Counted from the first letter of the stretch, positions 17,434 through 27,608 are shown. The stretch: 64,000 bases of DNA from an uncultured Bacteroides sp. (GCA_944322285.1 CALUOR010000014.1:1-64000); one strand, 5' to 3'. Made by a program: numbers and translations. The notes: generated by a model not told the origin, from the sequence alone.

Positions 17434-19845
17434 TCATTCACTCTTCATCACCTCCGCCGGATTGACGCGCGCCGCCTTGCGCACCTGTCCCCACAACGTG
17501 CCGAAAGACACGGCTATCACCACCATCAACGCCACGAGGAAGATGCCCACACCCACGGAAGCCTTCACCACAAAGTCCGCCGTATATACATATATTATAT
17601 AGTACGCCACGGGCACCGCCACCACGAACGCCAAGCCCAGCACCACGGCATACTTGCGCGAAAGCAACGGGATGAGGTCACGAAGTCGGGCACCGTTCAC
17701 CTTGCGGATGCCAATCTCCCGGTAACGCTGGCGGATGTCGAACAACGAAATGCCTAATAAGCCCAAGGCGGAAACCACGATGGCTATCAAAGCAAAGACG
17801 GAGTAGACGGTCACTATGCGACGATCGTTCTCATAGAGAGCGGACACTTCGTCCTTCAGCCACGTATAGGTGAACTCGTCCGTGCGATAGACTTCCTGCT
17901 CCATGTCGCGCAGGTAATCCAAAAGTTCGTTTACCTTGCCCGGCTTAACGGCAAGCTGCACCCGCTCACCTCCATCGCCATTGCGCACCACCCATGCCAT
18001 GGGCTTGATGCCTTCCGACACACGCCCCGCATAGAAATTATCTACCACTGCCACAACAGGCATCAGCTTCGTACCGCCCCTGACTATTTCTCCTTGGGAA
18101 CTTACCGTTAGCCACAACGGACTTTCACTCCGCACAAAGGCATCCTCCTTGGTCTTATAGCCGAAGGCATCCATAGCAGCACGGTTCAGCACCATCTGTT
18201 CGGCACTGTTTTTTTCTAACTCCTCTAAGTTTCCCTCCAACAAAGGTATGTCGTAGAAACGGAAATAATCGGGACTCACAAAATCCAATTGTATCACCGT
18301 CTCCTGTTCTCTATCGTTCAATAAAGGGCTTACATTGCCTGGAGTCAGAGGAGTGTTGCGCGTGAAGAGAAACCGGTCCACGTAGGGACATTCCTCAATC
18401 CGTTGTATGATGCGTTGCGCACGGGCACGGCGGTTTTTCTCGTAATTTTCATCACTATAATTCAGCTGCGTATCTTCGTGAAAGAGGTTGGCCGTCATGA
18501 CGTTCTCCACCCGGAAGCCGGGAGGCGTGTCGAGCATCAGCCGCAGATGGCGCACAAAGTAGAGGGAAAGCATGATGAGCAACAGGGTCACAACATACTG
18601 CACAAACAGGAACGCCATGCGGATGCCTACCGACTGGCGGGTAGTGCCCACCACCCGAAGCGACACCATGGGCGGACGATACTGGTAACGGATGAAAGGA
18701 TAGACCGACGTAAGCAAGGGAAAAAGAAGCAGGAACGCCAAGGACACCCATCCGTCGAAAGCCGAATACCCGATGGCATCGTCCACAAAGCGGTTGAAGA
18801 AAGGCTGCATCAGTTCTACCCCGAACCACGCCAACAAGAGTGCCGCCGCGCCCAGCAAGAGGTTTTCCGCATAAATCTGACTGAACAGGTGGAAGCCTTG
18901 TAGGCCAAACACCTTCTTTACGCCATACTCCCGCGAACGCTTCATCAGCATCACCATGTAGAGGTTAACAAAGTTGAGCACGCCCACCAGCAACAACAAC
19001 GCCACCACTCCGCACAGCAGACGCACGTAGCCCAGATTGCCCCGATGCAAAATGTCATCCAAATTATCAATGTTAATCGTCCGGTCGAAATAGAGTTGCC
19101 GTTGGGTGATAAAGTGATAGCGCACTTCCTCTTTAGTCCCGGTCATAATGACATTCTCATTTTCATAAGTCTTGTACACATAACTTCGCGCATTGACGGC
19201 ATCCAAGTCTACGGAAGGGAGCGCCCGCATCAAGCGGCATGATGCCCGTTGCCAAAGCTTCTTCAACTCATAATTCACCAACATGTCCCAATGATACGTA
19301 GTCTTGCAATCCGGTTCCTCCACCACGCCCCGTACAACGACCGTCTCTCCAGCGTAAGTCAGCACCTGCCCGATGGGACTTTCACTTCCGAACAACCGAC
19401 GGGCACACCGACGGGTCAGGATGGCGGCATCGGGAGCCGCCAAAGCGTACTCGCCTTCCACCAACCGATAACGGAAGAAATGCAGGAAAGCGGAGTCCAC
19501 CGGCATCACGTTCATCTTGAAACTATGTTCCCCGCTGAGCACATTGTCATTCTGTAACAGGACAAAGCGTGCTTCGTCCACAATCTGGTCATCGGGAATA
19601 TAAGTCGTGTCGGGATGCGCCCAACGCGATTTCAGATCTACGGGATATACATTTCCACCCATGTCTCCCAAAACCAATACCGTCCGGTCCCTGTCCACGC
19701 AATGCGTATCCACCGTCAGTTCCCTGTGGATGTAGCGCATCAGCACAATGCAACAAGCTAAGCTAAGGGACAAGCCCAAAAGATTAATAACCGTGTAAGC
19801 CCGGGCACGCTTCAGGTGCCGCAGGGCGTAAGTAAATGTTTTCAT
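17434..19845 (-). CDS. MacB/FtsX-type ABC permease (fifth of five)
   Basis: 803 residues with two tandem MacB periplasmic plus FtsX membrane modules. The first helix is near 18-38 (VINLLGLSLSLACCIVLM), FtsX helices lie at about 285-400, a middle helix at about 425-445, and the second FtsX block at about 685-790. It ends ARVNPAEVMKSE, an ending shared in form by all five permeases. The first 50 residues are almost identical to the neighbouring permease (20170-22542), also at DNA level. In this class the permease turns ATP-driven movements into work in the periplasm, with the HlyD and TolC partners encoded at the head of the operon. Substrate unknown. Confidence 0.9.
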   Translation of the reverse strand: MKTFTYALRHLKRARAYTVINLLGLSLSLACCIVLMRYIHRELTVDTHCVDRDRTVLVLGDMGGNVYPVDLKSRWAHPDTTYIPDDQIVDEARFVLLQNDNVLSGEHSFKMNVMPVDSAFLHFFRYRLVEGEYALAAPDAAILTRRCARRLFGSESPIGQVLTYAGETVVVRGVVEEPDCKTTYHWDMLVNYELKKLWQRASCRLMRALPSVDLDAVNARSYVYKTYENENVIMTGTKEEVRYHFITQRQLYFDRTINIDNLDDILHRGNLGYVRLLCGVVALLLLVGVLNFVNLYMVMLMKRSREYGVKKVFGLQGFHLFSQIYAENLLLGAAALLLAWFGVELMQPFFNRFVDDAIGYSAFDGWVSLAFLLLFPLLTSVYPFIRYQYRPPMVSLRVVGTTRQSVGIRMAFLFVQYVVTLLLIMLSLYFVRHLRLMLDTPPGFRVENVMTANLFHEDTQLNYSDENYEKNRRARAQRIIQRIEECPYVDRFLFTRNTPLTPGNVSPLLNDREQETVIQLDFVSPDYFRFYDIPLLEGNLEELEKNSAEQMVLNRAAMDAFGYKTKEDAFVRSESPLWLTVSSQGEIVRGGTKLMPVVAVVDNFYAGRVSEGIKPMAWVVRNGDGGERVQLAVKPGKVNELLDYLRDMEQEVYRTDEFTYTWLKDEVSALYENDRRIVTVYSVFALIAIVVSALGLLGISLFDIRQRYREIGIRKVNGARLRDLIPLLSRKYAVVLGLAFVVAVPVAYYIIYVYTADFVVKASVGVGIFLVALMVVIAVSFGTLWGQVRKAARVNPAEVMKSE

Positions 19846-20022
19846 ACGTCTGTTGCTATTTATTATTTGTTTATACTTTTCTTATTTTCATTTTCTCCTT
19901 TATCCCGAAGCCTGAGGACGGACACTTGCCTATCCGCCTCCATACTTCAAATGCGCTCATTATGAAGCACATAGTTATTCAATCATTCCATTAACCACTT
20001 TAATTCATCCTTTCATTTCACC

Positions 20023-20124
20023 TATCCGCCAGTCCCACTTAACCAGGATTGCAGTCCTCCTTAACCAGGACTCAAGTCCTCCCTAACCAGGACTGCAGTC
20101 CTTCCATAGGAGGACTGAGAGGAT
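20023..20124. repeat. Array B: five palindromes at exact 22-bp spacing (core AGGACTGCAGTCCT)
   Basis: Full cores start at 20045, 20067 and 20089 (AGGATTGCAGTCCT, AGGACTCAAGTCCT, AGGACTGCAGTCCT), each preceded by AACC. Half-cores fall at the expected places 20023 and 20111. The array lies in the 324-bp gap between two permease genes; apart from it I see nothing in that gap. Confidence 0.8.
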
Positions 20125-20169
20125 AGATAGATGAAGCAATCCATGTAAACTATTTTACTCATACATTTC

Positions 20170-22542
20170 TCACTCACTCTTCACCACTTCGGCAGGATTA
20201 ATCCGCGCCGCCTTGCGCACCTGCCCAACCAACGTACCCAACGAAATAACGGCTACAATCAACAACGCCAACAGGAACATCCCGACACCCAACGGCGCTT
20301 TCACGATGCATCCTTCCGTATACCGGTAAATCAACCAAACGGCTATGGGTAACGAAACCACATAAGCCACGCCAAGCAGCCACACATATTTTCGAGTCAG
20401 CAATAAACATATATCTTTCAGTCCCGCCCCGTTCACCTTGCGGATGCCTATCTCCCGATAACGCTGGCGGACATCGAACAAAGACAGGCCGAACAAGCCC
20501 AAACATGCCACCACGACCGCCATAAAAGCGAACACGGTATAGATGGCCGCCACCTGCTTGTCGCGGTCATAAAGAGCGGCGACATCATCCTCCAGCATGG
20601 AATATTCAAAGTCCTCCGAACCATATATCTCCAACTCCTTCTGCCGCAGATAATCCAATACGTCCGGCACCCGGCCCGGCGCACAGGCTATCTCGTAAAG
20701 GTCACCTCCAAAGTTATAGCCCACCACGAACATCATGGGCCGGACGCCCTCGCCCACATGGCCGCAATAATAGTCCTCCGCCACGGCTATCACCTTGCCC
20801 CATGGGTCTTCCCGCGAAGCACGCAAATCGTTCGCCTCCGCCACACGGGCATTTTCAATTCCTTCCAGCCTTAATGCACGCATGGCACTACGGTTCAAAA
20901 CGATATGCTGTGTACGTTGGTCTCCGCTTTCAGGCACGCTTCCTTCCGTCAAACGGATGCGAAACAGCTTGAAGAACTCCGGCGTCACGTAACGGACAAG
21001 AACGGTCGCTTCCTGCCCGCTTTCGCTGACATAGGTTGTCTCATAACCGGGGTCGATAATCCTTTCATGCTCTGCTACCCAACTTTCGATGTGCGGACAA
21101 GCGTCCATGGCTTGGTCGAATGCTTTCACACGGTTGATGCGGGCTTGCATCAAACTGCGGTCCCGATAAATGGCAAAATCGTTAGACTCATAAATCAGCT
21201 TTGCCTGAATAATATCCTCCGTGCGGAAGCCCGGCTCGGTGCGGAGCAACAAGGACAACTGACGGTTGAAGTAGAATGAAAGCAATAGTATGAGGAAGCA
21301 AAACACATATTGCACAAAAAGGAAAGCCATGCGCATACGGATGGAGCTACGCCCTTGAATGGTAGAACGAACCGCCTCAACGGGTGCCATACGGCTATAC
21401 TTCAAGTAAGAATAAGCGGCTGCAAGCAAGGGAAGCAATACGAGTATGCCCAGCGAGATTTGCCAGTCGAACGCTTCATAGCCGAAACGATAGCCGAAGA
21501 GGCGTTCAACCCATGGAGCCGAAACTTCCACCAACATCCACGCCACGAATAAAGCCGCCCCGACAAGCAACAGGTTCTCCAACCACATCTGAAGGAACAA
21601 ACCGCCACGGGAGATGCCGAAAACGCGCTTCACCCCATACTCCCTGCTACGTTTGATGGAAGACACCAAGTAGAGGTTGAGGAAGTTGATGAAGCCTGTA
21701 AACAACAGCACCAAGCAGATACCGCTAATCATATATAAATATCCTCGGACTCCGTAGTTGAACGCCAAAGCCGAATCGTCCCGTGCCACCGACTCCCAAT
21801 ACATCTCCCGCACGGGAAGAAAAGAGAAAGTAAACTGACGGGTATCGTCCGGATAAGTGGGATTTATCAGACGAGGCACACTGCCTATGCGGTTCATCTC
21901 CGCCATGTCCGTGCCCGAAGTGAAACGGATAAACTGAATGGGCATCCGTTCCCAATGACGGGTCATGGATGATAATACCAAGACATCGAAACGGAAAGTT
22001 GTCTTATTATCCGGTTCGGCCAATACGCCCGCCACGGTCAACTCCTGTCCGTTGCTATAACGCAGCACCTGTCCCACGGGATTTTCTGTGCCGAACACCT
22101 GCCGGGCAAAACCTTCAGTCAATAAAGCCGACCGGGGCGTATCCAACGTCTGTACTCCCTGCACCGTCCCATAGCGGAAGAGCTTCAAGAAACAACTGTC
22201 CACCGCATACACGGAAGCCGAGTAACGATTTTGTCCCGCCTCCACATAATCCTTAGGCATGACTATCACATTGGAAGCCGTCTCAATATAGTGTTTATCA
22301 ATATATAAACTATCTGCAAAAGGGTGCTTGACGGAACCCAAGAAACGGCCTCCCTCCATTGACTCAACCACCGCATATACGTTATCCCTGTCCACGCAAT
22401 GCGTATCCACCGTCAGTTCCCTGTGGATGTAGCGCATCAGCACGATGCAGCAGGCCAAGCTAAGGGACAAGCCCAAAAGATTAATAATCGTGTAAGCCTG
22501 GGCACGTTTCAGGTACCGCAGGGCGTAAGTAAATGTTTTCAT
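20170..22542 (-). CDS. MacB/FtsX-type ABC permease (fourth of five)
   Basis: The ATG at 22542 (MKTFTYALRYLKRAQAY) is chosen over an open-frame start at 22644. It matches the start of the paralogue at 19845 residue for residue, and the extra upstream codons fall in the palindromic repeat IV. The product is about 790 residues with the double MacB/FtsX layout: a first helix near 18-38, a first membrane block near 280-400, a middle helix near 420-440 and the last block near 675-780. It ends ARINPAEVVKSE. Part of the efflux operon. Confidence 0.9.
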   Translation of the reverse strand: MKTFTYALRYLKRAQAYTIINLLGLSLSLACCIVLMRYIHRELTVDTHCVDRDNVYAVVESMEGGRFLGSVKHPFADSLYIDKHYIETASNVIVMPKDYVEAGQNRYSASVYAVDSCFLKLFRYGTVQGVQTLDTPRSALLTEGFARQVFGTENPVGQVLRYSNGQELTVAGVLAEPDNKTTFRFDVLVLSSMTRHWERMPIQFIRFTSGTDMAEMNRIGSVPRLINPTYPDDTRQFTFSFLPVREMYWESVARDDSALAFNYGVRGYLYMISGICLVLLFTGFINFLNLYLVSSIKRSREYGVKRVFGISRGGLFLQMWLENLLLVGAALFVAWMLVEVSAPWVERLFGYRFGYEAFDWQISLGILVLLPLLAAAYSYLKYSRMAPVEAVRSTIQGRSSIRMRMAFLFVQYVFCFLILLLSFYFNRQLSLLLRTEPGFRTEDIIQAKLIYESNDFAIYRDRSLMQARINRVKAFDQAMDACPHIESWVAEHERIIDPGYETTYVSESGQEATVLVRYVTPEFFKLFRIRLTEGSVPESGDQRTQHIVLNRSAMRALRLEGIENARVAEANDLRASREDPWGKVIAVAEDYYCGHVGEGVRPMMFVVGYNFGGDLYEIACAPGRVPDVLDYLRQKELEIYGSEDFEYSMLEDDVAALYDRDKQVAAIYTVFAFMAVVVACLGLFGLSLFDVRQRYREIGIRKVNGAGLKDICLLLTRKYVWLLGVAYVVSLPIAVWLIYRYTEGCIVKAPLGVGMFLLALLIVAVISLGTLVGQVRKAARINPAEVVKSE

Positions 22543-22557
22543 GTTCTTCTTAATTTT

Positions 22558-22670
22558 ATGTGCTAATATGCTAATGTGCCAATGTGCTAATTGGGCTGCG
22601 CTGTGTTTGCGGTAACGTGTTCTCATGCCGCAGGGCATTAGCACATTGGCATATTAGCACATTGACACAT
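22558..22670. repeat. Repeat IV: long inverted repeat between permease genes
   Basis: Arms 22558-22591 and 22637-22670 are inverted copies at 30 of 34 positions, built from TGTGCTAA/TGCCAATG words. GC-rich CGGGGCTTCGCCCCG follows at about 22673. A degenerate copy of the element end (AAATTCCC) may lie at 22690, next to the stop of the following permease, but the opposite end was not found. Confidence 0.7.
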
Positions 22671-22702
22671 TACGGGGCTTCGCCCCGCCAAATTCCCTCT
22701 TC

Positions 22703-25030
22703 TCATTCCCTCTTCACCACATCGGCCGGATTCTCATTCGCCGCACGCCACACACGCCAACCGATGCACAAAGCTATCAGCAACGCCATGCCGACAAAGA
22801 TAACAATATATATCCAGGCGGAAATGGGGGTCTGTTCCACATAGCTCTCCAACCAACGCCTCATCAGCACGTAGCCTACGGGGAAAGCCACTACGGACGC
22901 CACGACCAATAAGCCCAAATACTCGCGGGCGAAGAGCCGAAGGATGTCCCCCACCCTCGCGCCGTTCACCTTGCGGATGGCTATCTCTTTGCGGCGGCGC
23001 TCGCAACTGAGCGTCACCATGGAGAAGATGCCGAAGGCGGAAACCACGATACACACGATGGAGACAAAGCCTAACAGGCGGAGGAGCAACGTCTCGGATT
23101 GCAGATACTCCTGATAGAGGTCTTCGGTACGCACCAACTCGTATTGCAGGACACCGTGCTTCTCCGCCAACGGTTGGATGTCTTCCCGCAAGTCCGCAAA
23201 AGAGCCTGTGTATTTGATAAGGATACGCATATTATGCGAAGCGCCGAATCCCATAGCCCTCAAATCGGCCATGAAGCCCAAGCCTTCTTCACCAACGAGC
23301 AACATCGGCTGCACGGGTACGGTAGGCGCGGTGTAGTGGAAATCCTTCAGCAGACCGATGATTTCCAACTGCTTGCCCTTGACGGTGATGTGCGTACCTA
23401 CGGGCTGACGGAGGTTCAGCAGACGTGCCGCCGTCTCGTTAAGCACGGCATACTGTTGGTCAGTAGGCGACATCATGCGACCTTGAAGCAGCGTCATGCC
23501 ATAGAAGTCAGTAAAGACACTACTCTCAAACAACGTAAGCATCTCAATCGGTTTATCCCCGGGACGATGCCCCTCCCAATCGGTCACCTTATTCTTTCTG
23601 AAAATAGACATCTCCAATAAGGAAAGATGGTTGTCTATCACTTCTTCGGCGCAAGCCAAGCGGGCAATATCGTCTCGCAAGCTAGGCATTATTTCAAAGA
23701 AATCATATTTGTCTTGCAAGTGCAATACCGTAAGCACGGCAATGTTCTTCCGCTCCCAGCCCAAGTCCGTATGACGCAGGAAGTAGAGTTGCTTCATCAG
23801 CACCACCGTGGCGAAGGTGAACAGTACGCCCATGGCTATCTGCACACCGATGCTGAGGGGACGGAAGCGGTCACGCCCCATCGTCCGGTGTCGGATGCGT
23901 AATACGAAAGGCAACAGCATCAACAACGACAATGCCAACACCCCCACGAAATAGAGGGAAGCTTCGCCATATACGCCTCCGTTCACTCCCGACATCTGCC
24001 GGAAAGCAGGCAATGCCAATTCTACCAACGTCATGCCTACCAACCCTGCCACCACTACAAGCAACGCATACTCCGTAGCAAACTGCACAAACAAGCTCCA
24101 ACGGGAGGCACCGTTCACCCGCCGAAGCGCAATTTCCCGTTCACGAATGCGCATCCGGGTGACGAAGAGCGCCAGGTAGTTGAGCAACGAACCGAGGATA
24201 ACCAGCAATCCCACTCCGGCGAACAGCACCAAGTAGGTGAAACGCACGCTTTGGTCTATGTTGACATCGGAGTAATGGTAGCGGGTCAGCGGCATCCAGC
24301 GCACATCTTGAAAAGGATACGTGTCCTTCCCGTCCTTCACCACCTTGTAATCCTGCGCCTTACGGGCAAAAACTTCGATGTCCGCATCGGGACGCAGACG
24401 GATAAGGACGGGGTCGCCCGACAATTGGTAGTCGTTATTCCATCCCCCACGCCAATAATCAAAAGCAAAACTGCTGTGAGGCAAAGAGGAAACCACGGCA
24501 CCGATGCTCATCCGTCCGGCATAGTAATCTTGTATCTTCTCCCCCACCACGTCCGTCTTGCCGAAGAGCCGCCGGGCATAGTCTTCCGTCACGGCTATTT
24601 TATCCCGGTTGTGCAGGAAATCCGTATCACCCGCCAGCACCCGCACGCCAAACATCTGCATAAAGGCACTATCCGCAGACAAGCGCGCACCGCCTATAGC
24701 CTTCTCTCCGGGCACGTTCAGTCCTTGACTGTTCCGATACAAGGAAATACCACACACGGCCTCCACCTCCGGGAAAGACTCGCGTAACACGGGAACAACG
24801 TCCTTCACTTCAAGGTCATACCCCGTGGCATCCGTCTGGCTGACCCGATAGGCTAAGTAGAGACGGTCCGCCCCCGTGTGGTAGCGGTCGTACGTCAGTT
24901 CATAACGAATCCAAACCAAGGACAAGGCGAAGCAGGCAAAGCCCACGGCCAGTCCCACGATGTTTACGGCGGTCTGTGTGCGATACTTCAGCAGGTTGCG
25001 CCATGCGATTTTCAGGTAATGCACTATCAT
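22703..25030 (-). CDS. MacB/FtsX-type ABC permease (third of five)
   Basis: 775 residues. It starts MIVHYLKIAWRNLLKYRTQ, the start also used by the first permease of the operon (28840-31266), and has the same double-module layout with helices near 20-42, 275-385, 405-425 and 665-765. It ends ANENPADVVKRE. The charged RERRRKEIAIRKVNGA-like loop before the last membrane block is conserved across the set. It is one of five permeases probably driven by the single ATPase at 16590-17267. Confidence 0.9.
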   Translation of the reverse strand: MIVHYLKIAWRNLLKYRTQTAVNIVGLAVGFACFALSLVWIRYELTYDRYHTGADRLYLAYRVSQTDATGYDLEVKDVVPVLRESFPEVEAVCGISLYRNSQGLNVPGEKAIGGARLSADSAFMQMFGVRVLAGDTDFLHNRDKIAVTEDYARRLFGKTDVVGEKIQDYYAGRMSIGAVVSSLPHSSFAFDYWRGGWNNDYQLSGDPVLIRLRPDADIEVFARKAQDYKVVKDGKDTYPFQDVRWMPLTRYHYSDVNIDQSVRFTYLVLFAGVGLLVILGSLLNYLALFVTRMRIREREIALRRVNGASRWSLFVQFATEYALLVVVAGLVGMTLVELALPAFRQMSGVNGGVYGEASLYFVGVLALSLLMLLPFVLRIRHRTMGRDRFRPLSIGVQIAMGVLFTFATVVLMKQLYFLRHTDLGWERKNIAVLTVLHLQDKYDFFEIMPSLRDDIARLACAEEVIDNHLSLLEMSIFRKNKVTDWEGHRPGDKPIEMLTLFESSVFTDFYGMTLLQGRMMSPTDQQYAVLNETAARLLNLRQPVGTHITVKGKQLEIIGLLKDFHYTAPTVPVQPMLLVGEEGLGFMADLRAMGFGASHNMRILIKYTGSFADLREDIQPLAEKHGVLQYELVRTEDLYQEYLQSETLLLRLLGFVSIVCIVVSAFGIFSMVTLSCERRRKEIAIRKVNGARVGDILRLFAREYLGLLVVASVVAFPVGYVLMRRWLESYVEQTPISAWIYIVIFVGMALLIALCIGWRVWRAANENPADVVKRE

Positions 25031-25060
25031 ATTTCATTCTATTTATATCTATCCAAATAA

Positions 25061-25228
25061 CATCCCTGCGGGTAGTTCCGGCTACACCAAGGGGTAGTCT
25101 CAGCTACACCAAGGGGTAATCTCGGCTACACCACGGTGTAGTTCCGGCTACACCAAGGTGTAATTCCAGCTACACCAAGGTGTAATCTCAGCTACACCAA
25201 GGTGTAATTTCGACTGCACCTGCGGGTA
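25061..25228. repeat. Array A: eight palindromes at exact 22-bp spacing (core TACACCAAGGTGTA)
   Basis: Cores start at 25083, 25105, 25127, 25149, 25171 and 25193, with edge copies at 25061 and 25215 that keep the spacing. The core is a dyad TACACC-nn-GGTGTA; spacers alternate between AGTCTC, AATCTC and AGTTCC types. The array fills the 208-bp gap between two permease genes. It is not a CRISPR: the repeat is short and there are no unique spacers. Confidence 0.85.
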
Positions 25229-25238
25229 AAAATCGGTT

Positions 25239-27602
25239 TCATTCACTCTTCATCACTTCCGCCGGATTGACCCGCCCCAACAGAGCCGCCTGTAGGCAGA
25301 CCGTAAGGAGGGAAACGACTACAACAACCACGAAGGGCCAGACAAACAAACCGGGTGTCAACGCCGCCCGATAGGCAAACTGCTCCAGCCAGCCCTGCAT
25401 CAGTCCCCACGTCACGGGCATGGCCACGGCGTATGCCACCACCGCATACAGGCAGAAAGGCTTGGCAAGCAGCCAAAGAATCTGACGGGACGTGGCGCCA
25501 TTCACCTTGCGGATGCTGATTTCGCGCACCCGCTGACGAGTGGCATACCAGGCGATGCCGAACAGGCCGAAGCCCGTTAGCAGCAGGCCGATGAGGGCAT
25601 AGAACGTCAAGAGACGGGAGAGTGACAACACCTTGGCGTTGCGTTCCATGAACACACGGTGCATGTCTACATAGCTGAAAGACAGACCGGGATTCAGTTC
25701 ACGCCACACAGCTTCCACTTGGGGCAACGCTTCTGACTTCATGCCCGGACGGAAACGGATAAGCAGCCAACGGGCATACTCTAAGTGCGAATAAGGAGCC
25801 ACGACAATCGTAGCAGGCGCAACGGCCTCTTCCAGCGAGTTTACCGGAAAGTCCTTCACCACGCCGCCAATAACCGCCAGGCTATCATCGGCCAGCCCAT
25901 CAAACTGACGTAACGGCAAGCCGATGGGGTCTGTGCCCACAGGCACTAAGGAACGGACAAAACTCTCGTTCACCAACACCGGATGGGCGTACGTATCTAT
26001 CAGACGGGCAGGGCTTTCACCGCTCACTTGCCTGATACCCAAAGTATGAATAAAGGTGGTATCGCCCGCAAATTGCAAGAGGTACGTGCGCCGCTCCGAG
26101 CCATCGGGCACACGAACCGTCAGTTCGCGTATCCACGAGTGCATCACGCTGCCCATGCTGAGCGTCACGGACTCAATGCCCCGCACCCGTTGCTCCAACG
26201 CCGCTTTCAACGGGACGACGGGCGGGCTGAACATGTCGCCCGTCTCTATGCAATCCGCATAACGGCCGGCTTCCGCCTCCGTCAGGCGTAATTGCCCCAT
26301 GGCCGCCAAGGTGGCGAATAACAGACCGATGGAAATGGCGAACTGCACCGTAACCAGAACGGCAATGAACCGCCGCTTGCCCCGTCCGCCGTATTGCACC
26401 CGATACTGGCTGATGGACATGCGGGAGAGCCGTTGACTGATATACCAGGCAGGAACGACCGACATCAGCAGCACAAAGGTAAGTAACCATGGCAACATCC
26501 GTCCGCTGAAGAAGAAGCCGAACGTGAGCCGTGCATCCAACAGCCCGTTGAACGTGGAAAGGACATCGTTTATCATCAGCAAAGAGAGCAGGAAGGCGAT
26601 GAACACCGTCAGGAAAGCGTCGCCGAAGAGTTGCAGGCGGATGCCCCGCAGCGTGTTGCCCATCAGCTTCTCCACGTGTATCATGCGGAGCTGCTGCAAC
26701 AGGCGGCTCAGGCTCATGTTAGTGTAGTTGCAGCAGGCTATGACGAGAACGAGCACCGCTGCCAGCAGACTGATGTAGAGTGTCTGCACGGGTGTCTGGC
26801 TGATAAATGCCAACGGTTGCTGAGCGTCATCGGCGGGCGTGGTGAAGCATACGTCCTCTATCGGGTCGAGGTAATACGTTGAGCTTTCCAGCATCGCCGG
26901 CACTTTGTCGGCACGGATTTTATCCTCCAAACGGGCGGCGTCCGAACCGGGGGCAATCTTCAGCAGAGTGACGCCGCCATAGAAATCGCTGCCCACAGCC
27001 GTCAGCATGTCGAAACGCAACAACGACTGCGCCCGCTCACGCAGCACCGCCACTACCTCGTAATGAGTCGTCTTGCCCCCTTCGGCCTGCACTTCTATCC
27101 TTTGGCCCAAGGCTTCCCGTCCGCCAAACAAACGGCGGGCGCATGCGGCACTCAATGCCACTTTGTTTGGCTCGCACAACGCCTGCTTCAAGCTGCCTTC
27201 GGTCATGCGATAGTCGAAGAAGCGGATAAGCGAGGAGTCCGCCGCAAGCAGCAACACCTCGCCCGGAACTTCCTGTCCGTCAATCTTGCAGGCAGACACC
27301 GAAAGTCGCGACATCCGCAGGTAATCCTCCACCTCCGCATAGTCGGCCTTCAGTTTCACGGGTATTGATGCCTGTGCATACGCCACCCGCCGTCCTTCGT
27401 TCATCGGGTCGTCCTGCCGCAGGAAATAGATACGCTCACGGTCGGCATTTCCCGCCTCCACCCCATGCTCGTGCACGAAGTAAGTTGCCAACAAATTGGT
27501 ACACGCCAGCCCCAAGGCGAGGCTCGCCACCGAAACGAGGAAGAACACCTTGTTCCTCCACCAGCTCCGGGCAATCATCTTCAATGTAGTCAGTAGTATC
27601 AT
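25239..27602 (-). CDS. MacB/FtsX-type ABC permease (second of five)
   Basis: 787 residues, the most divergent of the set at its N-terminus (MILLTTLKMIARSWWRNKVFFL), with a first helix near 20-40, FtsX helices near 280-390, a middle helix near 410-430 and a final block near 675-775. It ends GRVNPAEVMKSE. The pre-membrane loop REISIRKVNGATSRQI is conserved with the paralogues. Its start is 6 bp after the stop of the thioredoxin-like gene, so the two are closely coupled. Confidence 0.9.
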   Translation of the reverse strand: MILLTTLKMIARSWWRNKVFFLVSVASLALGLACTNLLATYFVHEHGVEAGNADRERIYFLRQDDPMNEGRRVAYAQASIPVKLKADYAEVEDYLRMSRLSVSACKIDGQEVPGEVLLLAADSSLIRFFDYRMTEGSLKQALCEPNKVALSAACARRLFGGREALGQRIEVQAEGGKTTHYEVVAVLRERAQSLLRFDMLTAVGSDFYGGVTLLKIAPGSDAARLEDKIRADKVPAMLESSTYYLDPIEDVCFTTPADDAQQPLAFISQTPVQTLYISLLAAVLVLVIACCNYTNMSLSRLLQQLRMIHVEKLMGNTLRGIRLQLFGDAFLTVFIAFLLSLLMINDVLSTFNGLLDARLTFGFFFSGRMLPWLLTFVLLMSVVPAWYISQRLSRMSISQYRVQYGGRGKRRFIAVLVTVQFAISIGLLFATLAAMGQLRLTEAEAGRYADCIETGDMFSPPVVPLKAALEQRVRGIESVTLSMGSVMHSWIRELTVRVPDGSERRTYLLQFAGDTTFIHTLGIRQVSGESPARLIDTYAHPVLVNESFVRSLVPVGTDPIGLPLRQFDGLADDSLAVIGGVVKDFPVNSLEEAVAPATIVVAPYSHLEYARWLLIRFRPGMKSEALPQVEAVWRELNPGLSFSYVDMHRVFMERNAKVLSLSRLLTFYALIGLLLTGFGLFGIAWYATRQRVREISIRKVNGATSRQILWLLAKPFCLYAVVAYAVAMPVTWGLMQGWLEQFAYRAALTPGLFVWPFVVVVVVSLLTVCLQAALLGRVNPAEVMKSE

Positions 27603-27608
27603 AGTTTT

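Noticed and set aside
20023..20124. Tandem intrinsic terminators
   Set aside because: Dyads have no T tracts and almost no loop; they do not look like terminators.
22543..22644. Upstream start of the fourth permease
   Set aside because: The extra codons lie in a palindromic repeat and are absent from the paralogue that starts with the same residues.
25061..25228. CRISPR array
   Set aside because: The repeat unit is 22 bp including its linker, there are no unique 30-bp spacers, and no cas gene is near.
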